64,000 nucleotides of DNA from Castanea sativa (GCF_040712315.1 NC_134015.1:25359614-25423613); one strand, 5' to 3'. Shown: positions 37,255 through 48,597, numbered from the stretch's first letter. Notes: a model not told the origin generated them from the sequence alone. Numbers and translations: made by a program.

Positions 37255-37990
37255 GTAGGTTGGTCCGTCCATTATGTGGACAACTTTCATCCATTTGGGT
37301 GGTCCGTTCACAATACGGATTTAAAGATCTCTTCATAATGTGGATGACTCGTCCGTAATGTGGATTTTACTTTTGTCCATTTTGAATGACCCGTCCATTA
37401 TATGGACTTAGTAGGGGTCCATCCACTATGTGGATTTAGTTAATGTCCGTCCACTATGTGGACTTGGTAGATTTCTTACCCATTTTTGGATAATCCCGTC
37501 CTTTGTCTGGGTTTAGTAGTTGACCCGTCCACTTTGTGGACTTTTAAGGTCTTCATCCTTCTGGATGATCCGTCCACTTTATGGACTTGGTAGGGTCTTC
37601 ATCCTTTTGGATGATCCGTCCACTTTGTGGACTTTGTAGGTCTTCATCCTTTAGGATGATCTGTCCACTTTGTGGACGTGGTAGGTCTTCTTCCTTTGGG
37701 ATGATCCGTCCATTTTGTGGACTTGGTAGGTTGTCCTTTAGGATGATCCATCCACTTTGTGGACTTAGTAGGTCTTCATCCTTTAGGATGATCCGTCCAT
37801 TTTGTGGACTTGGTAGGTCGTCATCTTTAGGATGATCCGTCCACTTTGTAGACTTAGTAGGTCTTCATCCTTTAGGATGATCCGTCCATTTTGTGGACTT
37901 AGGTCGCCATCCTTTTGGATGATCCGTCCACTTTGTGGACTTTGGTCGTCATCCTTTTGGATGATCCATCCACTTTATGGACTTGGTAAA
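37255..37990. repeat. Tandem array of 45-bp units inside the Gypsy element
   Basis: About 15 imperfect units of 45-46 bp. Each contains GTCCACTTTGTGGAC (a small palindrome) and ATCCTTTTGGAT (another), joined by TTGGTAGGTCTTC. The left units (37,255-37,480) are more divergent than those at 37,560-37,980. The array lies between integrase and the antisense gene, where Tat elements often carry tandem repeats. Confidence 0.9.
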
Positions 37991-38204
37991 TTTTGAGCAT
38001 CATACACTTCATATGTTCTGAATAAAAACTCTTTTCATAATGTCAGATTAGTAGACCATATATTGTTCATGGAAAGGAAAACTTAAGTTCTGATAATTAA
38101 AAATTACAACTGTTTAAAAATGAACTGGAAATATGGGAAATAAGGAGGTGGGTGTTGTCTTATGCCCTGCTGCACTACTGGTAGTACTTCTTCAGGTGCT
38201 TTGT

Positions 38205-38916
38205 GTTCCACGGATGGTTCAGTTTCCTTCCGTCTAACGTCTCCAAATAGTACGTTCCTTTCCTACGCCATGAGATGATTCTGTATGGCCCTTCCCAGTT
38301 AGGACCCAGTTTTCCTTGGGAGGGATCCTTTGTAGCGCCGAGTACTTTTCGTAACACCAGATCTCCTATCTGGAAGTCCCTGTGCTTGACCTTGGAGTTG
38401 TAATTCTTTGCCATCATGTCCTGGTATCGGTCCTTTCTTTGTGCAGCTGCTGCCCTGACCTCGTCTATAAGGTCAAGTTCTAAACGCAATGCTTCGTTAT
38501 TCTTGCTCTGGTCGTAGCTTTCCACACGGTAGCTCGCTAATCCAACCTCTGCCGGTATGAGTTCCACGGATGGTTCAGTTTCCTTCCGTCTAACGTCTCC
38601 AAATAGTACGTTCCTTTCCTACGCCATGAGATGATTCTGTATGGCCCTTCCCAGTTAGGACCCAGTTTTCCTTGGGAGGGATCCTTTGTAGCGCCGAGTA
38701 CTTTTCGTAACACCAGATCTCCTATCTGGAAGTCCCTGTGCTTGACCTTGGAGTTGTAATGCTTTGCCATCATGTCCTGGTATCGGTCCTTTCTTTGTGC
38801 AGCTGCTGCCCTGACCTCGTCTATAAGGTCAAGTTCTAAACGCAATGCTTCGTTATTCTTGCTCTCGTCGTAGCTTTCCACACGGTAGCTCGCTAATCCA
38901 ACCTCTGCCGGTATGA
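38205..38916. repeat. 356-bp tandem duplication at the end of integrase
   Basis: Copies at 38,205-38,560 and 38,561-38,916 differ at only a few bases (for example CTGGTCG/CTCGTCG and AATTCTT/AATGCTT). The unit length is not a multiple of three, so the integrase frame breaks at the junction and stops at 38,537. The copy at lower coordinates retains the natural protein end, NTKHLKKYYQ. Confidence 0.95.
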
Positions 38917-39922
38917 GGGCCTCAGTACCATACGCCAATCGAAACGGTGTCTCTCCCGTTGGTGTTCTCGCTGTTGTCCTGTATGCCCATAAAACGCTTG
39001 GTAGTTCGTCCGGCCAGATCCCCTTTGCCCCCTCGAGCCGGGTCTTGATAATCTTAAACAAAGACCGATTCGTGACTTCAACTTTTCCGTTGGCCTGTGG
39101 GTGGGCAGGCAACGAGTAGTGATTTTTGATTCCCAGCTGAGAACAAAAGTCCCTGAACGCGTCGTTGTCGAATTGCTTCCCGTTGTCTGAAACGAGCACC
39201 CTTGGAATTCCGTACCTGCAAATAATATTTCTCCACACAAAACTACGGATGTTTTTCTCCGTGATAGTAGCCAGAGCTTCTTCTTCCACCCATTTGGTGA
39301 AGTAGTCAATACCAACCACCAAGAACTTCAGTTGTCTTACCGCTGTAGGGAAAGGACCCATGATATCCAATCCCCATTATGCGAACGGCGAAGGAGCTGT
39401 AATAGGGGTGAGTTCTTCCGTTGGCTGCCTAATGAGATTACCAAATCGTTGACACTTGTCGCAAGCTCTAACGTATGTATAGGCGTCCTTTTGCATTGTT
39501 GGCCAGTAGTATCCGGCCCGGAGTAGCTTGTGCACTAGAGACCTTGTCCCAGAATGGTTTCCGCAAACCCCTTCATGGATCTCTCTCATCACGTAGTCTG
39601 CTTCTTCACGGCTGAGACATCTTAGATATGGTCGGGAGAATCCTCGTTTGTAGAGGACGTTTTTTATTAAGACAAATCGGGCTGCTGTAACCTTCAACTT
39701 CCGCGCGTTCTCTTTGTTATCAGGCTGCTTGCCCTCCTTGAGATACGCCATAATTGGGGTCGTCCAGCAATCTTCATTACTTACCGCCTGCATGCTGATA
39801 TCATCTAATAATGATGAAATTTGGACAAGGGACAATACCTGTTCTGGGATGATCATTGGTTCGGCCGAAGCTGCCTTTGCAAGTCGGTCCACTTCCTGGT
39901 TCTCCTCTCTTGGGATTTGAAT
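38537..39922 (-). pseudogene. Gypsy integrase (with zinc-binding domain)
   Basis: The zinc-binding HHCC region is HEGVCGNHSGTRSLVHK followed by CDKCQR. The catalytic D-D-E residues are visible in MDIMGPFP, VSDNGKQF and ANGKVEVTN. A TAA at 39,377-39,379 separates the two domains, in the same frame. The C-terminus runs through GDLVLRKV and GPNWEGPYRI into the duplicated segment and then goes out of frame. The catalytic set is complete, but the protein is cut by the stop and the duplication. Confidence 0.9.
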
Positions 39923-39946
39923 CATCGTGAATTGGAGGTCACTCGT

Positions 39947-40303
39947 TCAACCCTTTACTTCCCCAAGGTACCTTTTCATCCTTTCATTCTTGCAATCATA
40001 ATTCCCATTTACTTGACTAGTCATGATTTGTGAATCGGAGTAGACGATCGCCTTCTTTGCTCCTGCCGCTATTGCGAGTTCCAGTCCCACAACAAGGGCC
40101 TCATATTCTGCTTCATTGTTAGTAGTAGGAAAGTCCAGATGGATCATGCATTCAATCTTGTCTCCTTCCGGAGTATGGAGTACGACTCCCACACCCCCAG
40201 CGTGCTTATTGGAAGATCCGTCCATGTGAATTCTCCAAGTGGGCGTCTTTTCTGCCCCCTGCTCCTCTGCGGTAGTGAATTCAGCAACGAAGTTCGTCAA
40301 TAT
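39947..40303 (-). pseudogene. Second RNase H domain (dual-RNase H signature of the Tat lineage)
   Basis: The order is WRIHMDGSSN, TTNNEAEYEAL, VYSDSQIM, giving the acidic D-E-D residues of an RNase H distinct from the Ty3 RNase H encoded just upstream. It lies between that domain and integrase. It is enclosed by in-frame stops: TAG at 40,304-40,306 and TGA at 39,947-39,949. Confidence 0.85.
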
Positions 40304-41767
40304 CTATCCTTTCACTGCCGTCCGTGGCTGATACTGGATATCGAACTCACTTAGCTCTATTGCCCATAGAGCCATCCGTCCAGCCGATTCGGGATTGCTC
40401 ATTGCTCTCCGTAGGGGTCTATCTGTCAGGACGTTTATGGTGTGCGCTTGAAAGTATGGCTTGAGTTTCCGGGCCGCAATCACAAGAGCAAATGTGAGTT
40501 TTTCCATTGGTGGATATCTTCCTTCTGCTCCTTTTAATGCCCGGCTTATGAAGTATACGGGCTTCTGCACCTTTCCTTCTTCTCTGATCAGAGCTGCACT
40601 AATCGCTTCCGAGGAGACAGCGAGGTACAGGAACAATTCTTCCCCTGGCACAAATGGGCTAAGCAATGGCGGAGCGGAGAGATATGTCTTTAACTTTTCG
40701 AATGCCTTTTGACACTCGTCCGTCCACTCGAAAGATTTCTTCAGCGTTCGGAAGAATGGGAGGCATTTGTCCGTCGCTCTTGACACGAACCTGTTTAAAG
40801 CCGCTATCTTTCTAGTCAAGCATTGCACTTCTTTCACCGTCCTTGGAGGAGATAACTCTATAATCGCCTTTACCTTCTCCGGGTTGACTTCGATGCCCCT
40901 CTGAGACACCATAAATCCCAAGAATTTTCCTGCAGTTACTCCGAACGCGCATTTGCTTGGATTCAGCTTCATTTTGTATGTCCGAAGAGTATCAAAAGTC
41001 TCTTGGAGGTCTTCCAGATGATCAGACATCTTGACGCTTTTTACCAACATATCGTCCACGTAAACCTGCACATTTCTGCCAATTTGGTGTGCGAACATTT
41101 TGTTCATCAGTCTCTGATACGTGGCTCCTGCGTTCTTAAGCCCGAAAGGCATTACCTTATAGCAAAAAAGTCCCTGGCTCGTCACAAATGAGGTTTTTTC
41201 CTGATCAGACTTATCCAATTTGATCTGATTGTAACCGGAGAAAGCATCCATGAAGCTCAAAAGTTCATGCCTTGCGGTGGAGTCTACAAGGGTGTCAATT
41301 CGTGGGAGTGGGTAGCTGTCTTTAGGGCAGGCTCTATTCAGATCCGTGAAGTCGACGCACATCCTCCACTTCCCATTGGACTTCTTGACCATTACTACAT
41401 TCGCCAACCAATCAGGGTAGTATACCTCGCGTATGAAGTCCGCTTCTTGTAGCTTCCGCACCTCCTCCGCTATGGCTCGATCTCGTTCTGGGGCAAACAC
41501 CCGTTTTTTCTGTCGGACCGGAGAGAAGGAAGGTGATACGTTCAACCTGTGAACTATAACTGTTGGATCTATTCCCAGCATGTACTCGTGACTCCACGCA
41601 AAAACATCTTGATTTTTTTGGAGGAATAATACGAGCGCTTGTCGAATTGTTTGGTCGGCAAGGGTGCCGATTCTGGTTGTTCGGCCGGGCCTAAAATCAT
41701 CCAGTTGAACTTCTTCCAACTCTTCTATCGGTTCTGCCGTTGTTCTCTGTTCCTCGATAATCATTGC
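40304..41767 (-). pseudogene. Gypsy reverse transcriptase and Ty3 RNase H
   Basis: 486 codons open. RT motifs: WLANVVMVKKSNGKWRMCVD, LLSFMDAFSGYNQI, MPFGLKNAGATYQRLMN and the catalytic YVDDM. They are followed by GFMVSQRGIEVNPEK and the RNase H-like tether ending in EFDIQYQPRTAVKG. It is intact within this stretch but bounded by stops in the same frame (TAA at 41,768-41,770 and TAG at 40,304-40,306), so the whole polyprotein cannot be read without suppression. Confidence 0.9.
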
Positions 41768-42385
41768 TTATAGGTGATCGTCCATTTCCATCATTGCGAC
41801 GTAACATTCCCGTGTAGCCACCTGATTTCCCCGCAGTTCTCCAACTCCATATTCGGTAGGAAATTTGATCATTAGATGGTAGGTAGAGGTTACGGCCTTC
41901 CATGCATTGAGAGTGGGCTGTCCGAGGATGGCGTTATACGCTGAAGAGCAATCAACCACGAGAAAGGAAACATCCTTGGTTATCTACTGTGGGTAATCTC
42001 CAACAGTCACAGACAACGTAACGACGCCTAAAGGATAGACCCTTGTTCCTCCGAAGCCAACAAGGGATGCGTTTGTTGGGACCAGTTGTTCTTTGTCAAT
42101 CCCCATTTGCTGGAATGTGGGGTAATAGAGGATATCGGCAGAGCTCCCATTGTCTACCAAAACTCGATGCATGTTATAGTCCCCTGCTCGTATGCTGACC
42201 ACAAGTGCGTCGTCATGTGGGTGGTGAAGGTGTCGCGCATCTTCTTCCGTAAACCTGATGCTGGGACTATCTTGTCGTGTCGCTTTTGGTGAAGCACCTA
42301 TCGACTGGACGCTTTGAACCGTCCGTAAGTAGGTTTTTCGGGCCTTTTTGGATGACCCTGCAGAAGTGTTGCCCCCTACAATCAT
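41768..42385 (-). pseudogene. Gypsy aspartic protease region
   Basis: The active-site motif VDNGSSADIL and the later SAYNAILGQPTLNAW (flap and ILGRP-like box) identify a retroviral-type protease. A TAG at 41,984-41,986 interrupts it. The frame is the same as in the C-terminal gag segment and the RT. Confidence 0.85.
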
Positions 42386-42415
42386 CCGTATATCTCCTAC
42401 GGGTGGCCTGGGATG

Positions 42416-43766
42416 CTAATTTTCCCGTCTGGGATTCTGCTCCTGGGGTTGATCCGTTCTCTCCTTCCTTACGAACCTCTGCAACCTTCCTTGCCTGATA
42501 AGGGCCTCAATCTGTTGCTTCAAGTTATAACAGTCCGTCGTATCGTGGCCATGATCGCGATGAAAACGGTAGTATCTATCTCTTGGCCTCTTGTTCAGAT
42601 CTCCCTTCAACTTGCCCAGGAACGTCAAGGTTCCTTCATCTTTGATCTGCATTAACACTTGGTCAATTGGGTCGCGAGGGGGGTGAAGCTTGTAAATCTT
42701 CCCGAAGGTGGTTCGATCTCCGCTTCTCGCTTCTGCCTCTCGGTTCTTGCCATTTTTCGTCCATTTTCCGGCTTTCACATCTTCCCGTCTTTCCCTTTTT
42801 CTTGGCTTATAGTCCTCTCGCCGCAAGGCATCCTCTCGCGTTCATATACTTCGTCGCCCCGTAAAACACGTCGGACATAGTTTTCGGGGTCATTCTTGCA
42901 TGCAGAGAACAAGAACTTACCCTTTCGCAGCCCGTTTCGTGAATCGCGCCACAAGTATCTTGTCATCCGCCTCGTTTATCGAGAGGGCTTCCCTTGTTAA
43001 AGCGGGCTATGTATGATCTTAAAGTCTCGTCTTCTCGTTGCTTAATACTCAATATACACGCAATAGACCTCTTATGCCGTGACTTCGATAAAGTGTGATA
43101 CGAACTCGTGCGCCTAATTCCTTAAAAGTGCCAATGGAATCGGGTGTCGCCCATCGTACCAGTCCCTCGCAGCCTTTTCAAAGTGGTGAGAAAAGCCCCG
43201 CACATGATTTCATCCGGTACACCCCGAAGATGCATTAAGGTTCTCGAAAGATTCCAAGTGATCCAACGGGTCTTTGGATCCGTCGTAATTCTCCACACGA
43301 GGCATGCGAAACTTTGGAGGAAGTGGGGGCATGAATTCACGAGCGCCGTGAAAGGCGAATCCATTCTATGGACTAGGTCGTCCTGTGTCACCGGATACCC
43401 GTCCTCTATGGCGTTCATCATCACATCCATACATTCCCTCATCTCTTGCATTTCGGCAAATGGCGTGAGTCGGCAAAGTGTCCGAGACAAACATGGTCGA
43501 TTGGTTTCTTGCCGCTCGGGTCTAGTCGGGAGCATTCGTCGCCCTCAGTCCTTCGCGTTCCTTCCTTCCGGACTAGCACCCTCCTGGTCTTCCTCTGGTG
43601 CACTTGGGTGTGCAGTCCTTTGTCGCAACTGTTCTTCCAAATCATGATTCTGCTTGGTGAGGCACTCAACCGCCGCCGCAAGTGTTTGGACCTGCCTCTC
43701 TAGAGCTGTGGCGTGCGGTTCGTCGCCTTGATTGTTGTTTGTTGCCATCGATCGAGTGAGTACCAT
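42416..43766 (-). pseudogene. Gypsy gag, frameshifted
   Basis: The probable start is the ATG at 43,766, giving MVLTRSMATNNN and a coiled-coil-like stretch (LERQVQTLAAAVECLTKQ). The frame then shifts to pieces with DLVHRMDSPFTALV and LRGVPDEIMCGAF (43,122-43,535), NGLRKGKFLFSACKNDP (42,775-42,966), and a C-terminal segment YYRFHRDHGHDTTDCYNLK (42,416-42,826), a plant-Gypsy zinc-knuckle-like box. At least two frameshifts or deletions are needed. A TAG at 42,416-42,418 ends the last piece. Confidence 0.8.
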
Positions 43767-43812
43767 GCAACTTTTTGTCTCAAGAATAGAGTGAGGCTGA
43801 AATAATCGAAAA

Positions 43813-43832
43813 TTCTCACAGACAGGGCCAAC
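43813..43832 (-). other. Primer-binding site
   Basis: The minus strand directly after the 5' LTR reads TTGGCCCTGTCTGTGAG. It resembles TTGGCGCCGTCTGTGGG, a primer site I recall from Tat/Ogre-like elements, with a few changes. Confidence 0.45.
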
Positions 43833-44358
43833 TGATGATGCCGAAAAATCACCAGTAAGTCGCAAGCACTCCTCTTACCAAAGCAACACCTGCAAAAGAG
43901 GAAAAAAAGACCTAAAAGAAAGCACCGGTGTGGTGCCAGCCAAAAACCCTCCGAAGGTCAAGTTAGAGTCTTATTTTTTAATCCTAGAGTGCCAAAGTTG
44001 AGATAATTGTACGTACCTTGATACTAGGGTTTCTGGGGTATTTATATTGACGTAGAATTTCCTTTCCTTTTAGGATTCTACTTCCTTCTTGAGCCCTTTT
44101 CCATATAGGAGTCTTCTTATTATGGTCAAACGTGTAACGCAAGAACTCCAAGTGTACACACTTGTGTGGAGATAAAACAAAGCCAAGTCAAACACATCGT
44201 GTGGCAAATAACTAAGGATTTACAATTAATCAATTACCGGACGGGTACTCAATGATCGGCACCGTCCGATATGCATACCCACGATATTAATCCGTCTACT
44301 CCCATTCCGTCCACCTAGGACGGAGGAAAGATCCGTCTTACGTTTTTCATCCTCTTCA
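43833..44358 (-). repeat. 5' LTR of the Gypsy element
   Basis: 526 bp and same length as the 3' LTR. It starts TGATGATGCC and ends CCTCTTCA in plus orientation, followed by the GAAAA target duplication. Confidence 0.95.
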
Positions 44359-44363
44359 GAAAA

Positions 44364-45845
44364 TAAATCTAAATCCTAATTAAAAAACAAATAGGGCTCA
44401 TAAGTCAACTAAAAGACTAATGAGAAAAATAGGTAAGAAAAAATCAATTGAAGAACATAATTAATCTCTTTTCTAATTATAGGCTTGACTTTTGCTGGAG
44501 TAACACTTTAACATTATCTTTTTTTTCTCTTTTCCTCTCTCTTGTGAGTTTTTGTTTCTAAAAATAAAAAGAGATAGGTAATTTTCTCACATCTCTTAAG
44601 AGATAATATTATGTGTAGTATAATTTGCCCCACCTTCCTTTAAAAGTTACCATAATTTTTGAACCGAGTTGTGGTGTGCTTTTATATTAGAACCTCTTTC
44701 TCTGGTATGTGATTGTTTCTAAAAAAAAAAAAAAAAAAACATTACCTTCTTTGATTGCGGCTGGACTCTAGTGTGGCAGCGACTGTTGTTGCTAAATTCC
44801 AAGGTGTTTACTCAACAGTAATAAAATTACTGCAAAAAACGTGCTTGATTAACCCCATGGCCTCATGTTTCGGATTCGTCTTGAAATTTTGTCATTTATA
44901 TCGACATGCATGTGCCTCGTTATCCAATTGCCGCACACTTGATTGACTTTCCGCATGGTCCGGCAATGTGTCCAAAGATAACATTGAATGATTGTGAGAA
45001 ATGAGAATTACTTGCACAAAAATAAAAACAAATAAATAAAACTCATAGTATTATGATTAGATAGTTAGTTGCTGCGCTATTTTATTTTTATTTTTAAAAA
45101 GCAGTATTACTCGATTCACCTTTTAACCTGAAAAAAAAAAAAAAATCATTTCCTCCAATTAATCTCTACAATGCCAGTTTTTTTTTTCTGTTAATCTCTC
45201 ATTTTCTTCTTCAAGAGAAATTGGCGGAATTTAAATTGAATGAGCAGTTAAAATAATTATAACAAAAAAAAAATTTTTTTTTTTGGTAATTTTTCAGAGT
45301 AGTATCATTTTTGTGTGTACATCCCAGACTACCCATTTGTTACTCTCGGCCTATTATTGCTTCAAGTTGGTCTGAATTCTTATTTTAGAGCCCATGTAAA
45401 ATCTGAAAACATAACCATATATTGAGCGTGGGCTCAGTTTTATAGTTCAGGCTAGTCCAATAAGATATGGAATCACGCCTATGTGGTTGCAAATTTTTTT
45501 TTTTTCTAAAAAAAAAAAATTTATTTTGATAGGCATATGTGGTTGCAATTTGTTGCCTCGGTCTTCTCAACCTTTATGGGTTGATAGTGCGACAGCTATC
45601 CCAGTAATAGGATTGGGGAGAGCAAGACCTGTAGACATCATAACTTTGAAGAATTTAAAGTCCAATTTATTTTTCATTTATGATTTGATGGTCGGGGGAT
45701 TTTAACTTGGATTTTTTAATTAAAAATATCAAGAGGTGTTAAGCTACAAAGTTCATGAAGAATTTAAACTTTAATTTTTCTCATAAAAGAGACCCATCAA
45801 TTATATTGAATTATAAGTATTTTATTATTATTATAACCGAAGTCT
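44364..45845. other. AT-rich intergenic DNA, no gene seen
   Basis: Continuation of the pre-insertion sequence right of the Gypsy element. Short frames only. Poly-A/T runs at about 44,720, 45,130 and 45,490. Confidence 0.4.
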
Positions 45846-47115
45846 CTAAAATTTTCACAATTTTTCACGTCAGCACAATATTTAAATAAAATTATATTAT
45901 ATTTAAATAAAAATATTTTTGTTTAGTCTAAACTTAACAAGGGGTGAAACTCTATCTCTCTAACAAATCAAACTTAAACTCAAACACATCATTTTTTTAT
46001 CATTTTTTAAATAAAATTATTTTTATTTATTCCAAATTTAACGAGGAGTAAAACTCTATCTCTCTAACAAGTCTAACTTAAATTCAAACTCATCATTATC
46101 ATTTTTTTTTAAACAAAATTAATTTTGTTTAGTCCAAACTTAACAAGGAATGAAACTCTATTTCTCTAACAAGTCTAACTTAAACTCAAACTCAAACGTT
46201 TATTAAAAAAAAAAATTTGAATAAATCCTATATTAAGATTATCCTAAGCGTAGCTTTATTTGGATAAATATAAAAATCATCAATTATTGATGAAGTTCAA
46301 CTTCTTTGGATAATAGAAGAATTCTGCTGCAACTTCTTTAAAAAGTAATTTTCGTACGTAAACCACTAAACTCTTTTTAGCTATTTTATAACTGAAGCCT
46401 CTGAAACTCGAAAAATTATAAGGTTTTCATGGCGGACAAGTGATGTGGTCCACCATTCCAATAAAAAACTCTCACTTGTTTAAAATTGTGGAGTTTTAAA
46501 TAAAAACTGAATACTGACGCAACAATTTTGAATAGATGAGAGTTTTTTACTGGAATGGTGGACAAATGACGTGGTCCACCATGAGGACCATATAATTTCT
46601 CTTGAAACTCCCACAATTTTTCAGGTTCAGCACAATATTTAAATAAAATTATTTTTGTTTAGTCTAAACTTAATAAGCGGTGAAACTCTATCTCTCTAAT
46701 AAATCCAACTTAAACTCAAACACATCATTTTTTTAAATAAAATTAGTTTTGTTTATTCCAAATTTAACGATGAGTGAAACTCTATCTCTCTAACAAGTCT
46801 AACTTAAACTCAAACTCATTATTATCATTTTTTTTAAACAAAATTAATTTTGTTTAGTCCAAACTTAATAAAGAATGAAACTTTATCTCTCTAACATGTC
46901 TAACGTAAACTCAAACTCAAACATTTATAAAAAAAAAAAAAAAATTGATTAAATCCTATTGTTAAGATTATCCTAAGCGTGACTTTATTTGGATAAATAT
47001 AACAATCATCAACTATTGATAAAGTTCAACTTCTTTGAATAACAGGAGAATTTTACTGCAACTTCTTTAAAAAGTAATTTTCGTACATAAACCATAAAAC
47101 TCTTTTTAGCCCTTT
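45846..47115. repeat. Large direct duplication (about 0.5 kb copies) with internal sub-repeats
   Basis: Segments at about 45,846-46,385 and 46,605-47,110 share the same order of blocks: TTCACAATTTTTCA or CCACAATTTTTCAG, CAGCACAATATTTAAATAAA, GTGAAACTCTATCTCTCTAA and AGTAATTTTCGTAC. Within each copy, the block AAACTCTATCTCTCTAACAA...CTTAAACTCAAAC is itself repeated three times. Between them, 46,430-46,600 holds an inverted pair around GACAAGTGATGTGGTCCACC and GGTGGACAAATGACGTGG. Confidence 0.8.
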
Positions 47116-48097
47116 TTTACAAGATAAAAAAGCTTGCAATAATTGATATTATTCTTTTGAATGTAACCCATCTTTCTTTTATATTTCTCTATTGTTTAGC
47201 TGTATATATTTTGTTTTGTGTGAATAATTTCTAAGCAGTAAATTATTTGATTATTTAATATTTTTTGATCTTTTCGAAGTTTTAGTATTTGAATTTTTGA
47301 GTTATTTTTTTGTAGTATTTGAAATAGTCTAACAAATTTTTTGTAAGCCATTGCACGTTCAAGTAATGACTTCAATTTGTGTTACAATTTGATGAAGAAA
47401 TCATTATTTTAGTTTACACAAATTGTAACACAAATTAAAGTCATACAGGAGCAAATCATGCAATGATATTGTTTCTTAATCAATTTAAGATTTTATAAAA
47501 TTATTTTAGTTTACCTCACAAATATGTAGGTTCCTGTGTATAGCATGGATTAACGATAAGTTATTATTTTTATTCACGATTTCAACTAAGGAGGGAAGAA
47601 AAACTTATTACAATAAACAAAAGATTTAAGAGTATTTGCAAAACCAAACTTAACGAGGGAATTACCAACACTATTAGCATCTCTTTTAACCCAACTACAA
47701 CTCAAATAAAAAAAAAAAAAAAAAACTAAATCCCAACTAAATGCATAGAGATCGGTGCGATGACTAAACTCTGTGGTATTGCTCAGCACACCATAAATAA
47801 ACCACCCAACATTTGACACGCCTATATTCAAAGCATAGAAACAACTTTTGGCATTTTGTTTGTGTTCCACAATAATATCATAGTTTGTGACAGAGGGGCA
47901 AGTGTCGCAAAAGTGACACTGCCCAGGCTCCTAAGGAAAACTAGATTCGAATCACATATCTGCACTAAAAAAAAAAAAAAAAACGTACGGGTAAATGTCT
48001 AAACAATTCATAAGCATAAAATTTATTAAAGAAGAATAATGTAAAGGTACCAATGAACATTCTATTTATTAGTGGGTTTCAGTTTTTTTTTTAGAGA
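47116..48097. other. AT-rich intergenic DNA, no gene seen
   Basis: No motif-bearing frame. Inverted words AAATTGTAACACAAATT and AATTTGTGTTACAATTTG (47,373-47,435) form a small inverted repeat. A tRNA-like segment, GACACTGCCCAGGCTCC...GATTCGAATCAC at about 47,917-47,960, is probably another degraded SINE. Confidence 0.4.
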
Positions 48098-48240
48098 GAG
48101 TTTCAATTTATAATGTCCGCTCCTGATAATAGCTCTTTATTATCATACCAAGACACCAATAAATTTTTGGTGTAGGCAGAGATTGAATTCCAGAGCTCTT
48201 ATACAACTATCAGAGACTTTACCAGTTGAGCTAACTGGAA
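48098..48240 (-). mobile_element. tRNA-derived SINE copy (left arm of inverted pair)
   Basis: Minus-strand copy of the 16,422 family. It ends at 48,240 with GAGCTAACTGGAA, the reverse of the SINE 5' end. Confidence 0.65.
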
Positions 48241-48243
48241 AGT

Positions 48244-48375
48244 GGATTCTAGTTAGCTTAACTGGCAAGTCTATGATGGTTGAATAAGAAATTTAAGGTC
48301 TAATCCCTACCTACACAAAAAATGACTAGTATCTTAGTCTGATAATAAGCGGACGCCATAAGTTGAAATTAAAAA
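48244..48375 (+). mobile_element. tRNA-derived SINE copy (right arm of inverted pair)
   Basis: It starts GGATTCTAGTTAGCTTAACTGG directly beside the minus copy, so the two 5' ends meet head to head. The A box TAGCTTAACTGG fits the Pol III consensus. It continues to TCTGATAATAAGCGGACGCC. Confidence 0.7.
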
Positions 48376-48597
48376 ATAAAATAAAAATTCTATTTACTAA
48401 TGTCTTTACATATTGTAGACATTCTATTTCTAGTCATTGTAATGATCAATTTGGGAATTGGTGTCTTAAGTGATTAATTGGCTTAAATTAGTGATTTTAT
48501 TAGCGAGTATAGGAATTTATGAGCTTCAATTCTAAATTTTAATTAATTCCAACTCAAATCAATGGTACTCAACGGATTGGGCATTCCTAATTCCTAA

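Larger units (their letters stand above)
34154..44358 (-). mobile_element. Complete Ty3/Gypsy retrotransposon, Tat-lineage type
   Basis: It is bounded by two 526-bp LTRs and a 5-bp target duplication GAAAA (34,149-34,153 and 44,359-44,363). In minus-strand order it holds the 5' LTR, primer site, gag, protease, reverse transcriptase, Ty3 RNase H, a second RNase H, integrase, a 45-bp tandem array, an opposite-strand gene, a purine tract and the 3' LTR. A second RNase H plus a 3' antisense gene mark the Tat lineage (Retand/Ogre relatives). By eye the LTRs differ at about 15 of 526 positions, 12 of them transitions, so the insertion is fairly young. Gag is frameshifted and pol has six stops, so the copy is not autonomous. 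Confidence 0.95.

Noticed and set aside
37255..37990. CRISPR-like array
   Set aside because: Units are contiguous and diverged without unique spacers, and lie inside a eukaryotic retrotransposon. It is a minisatellite.
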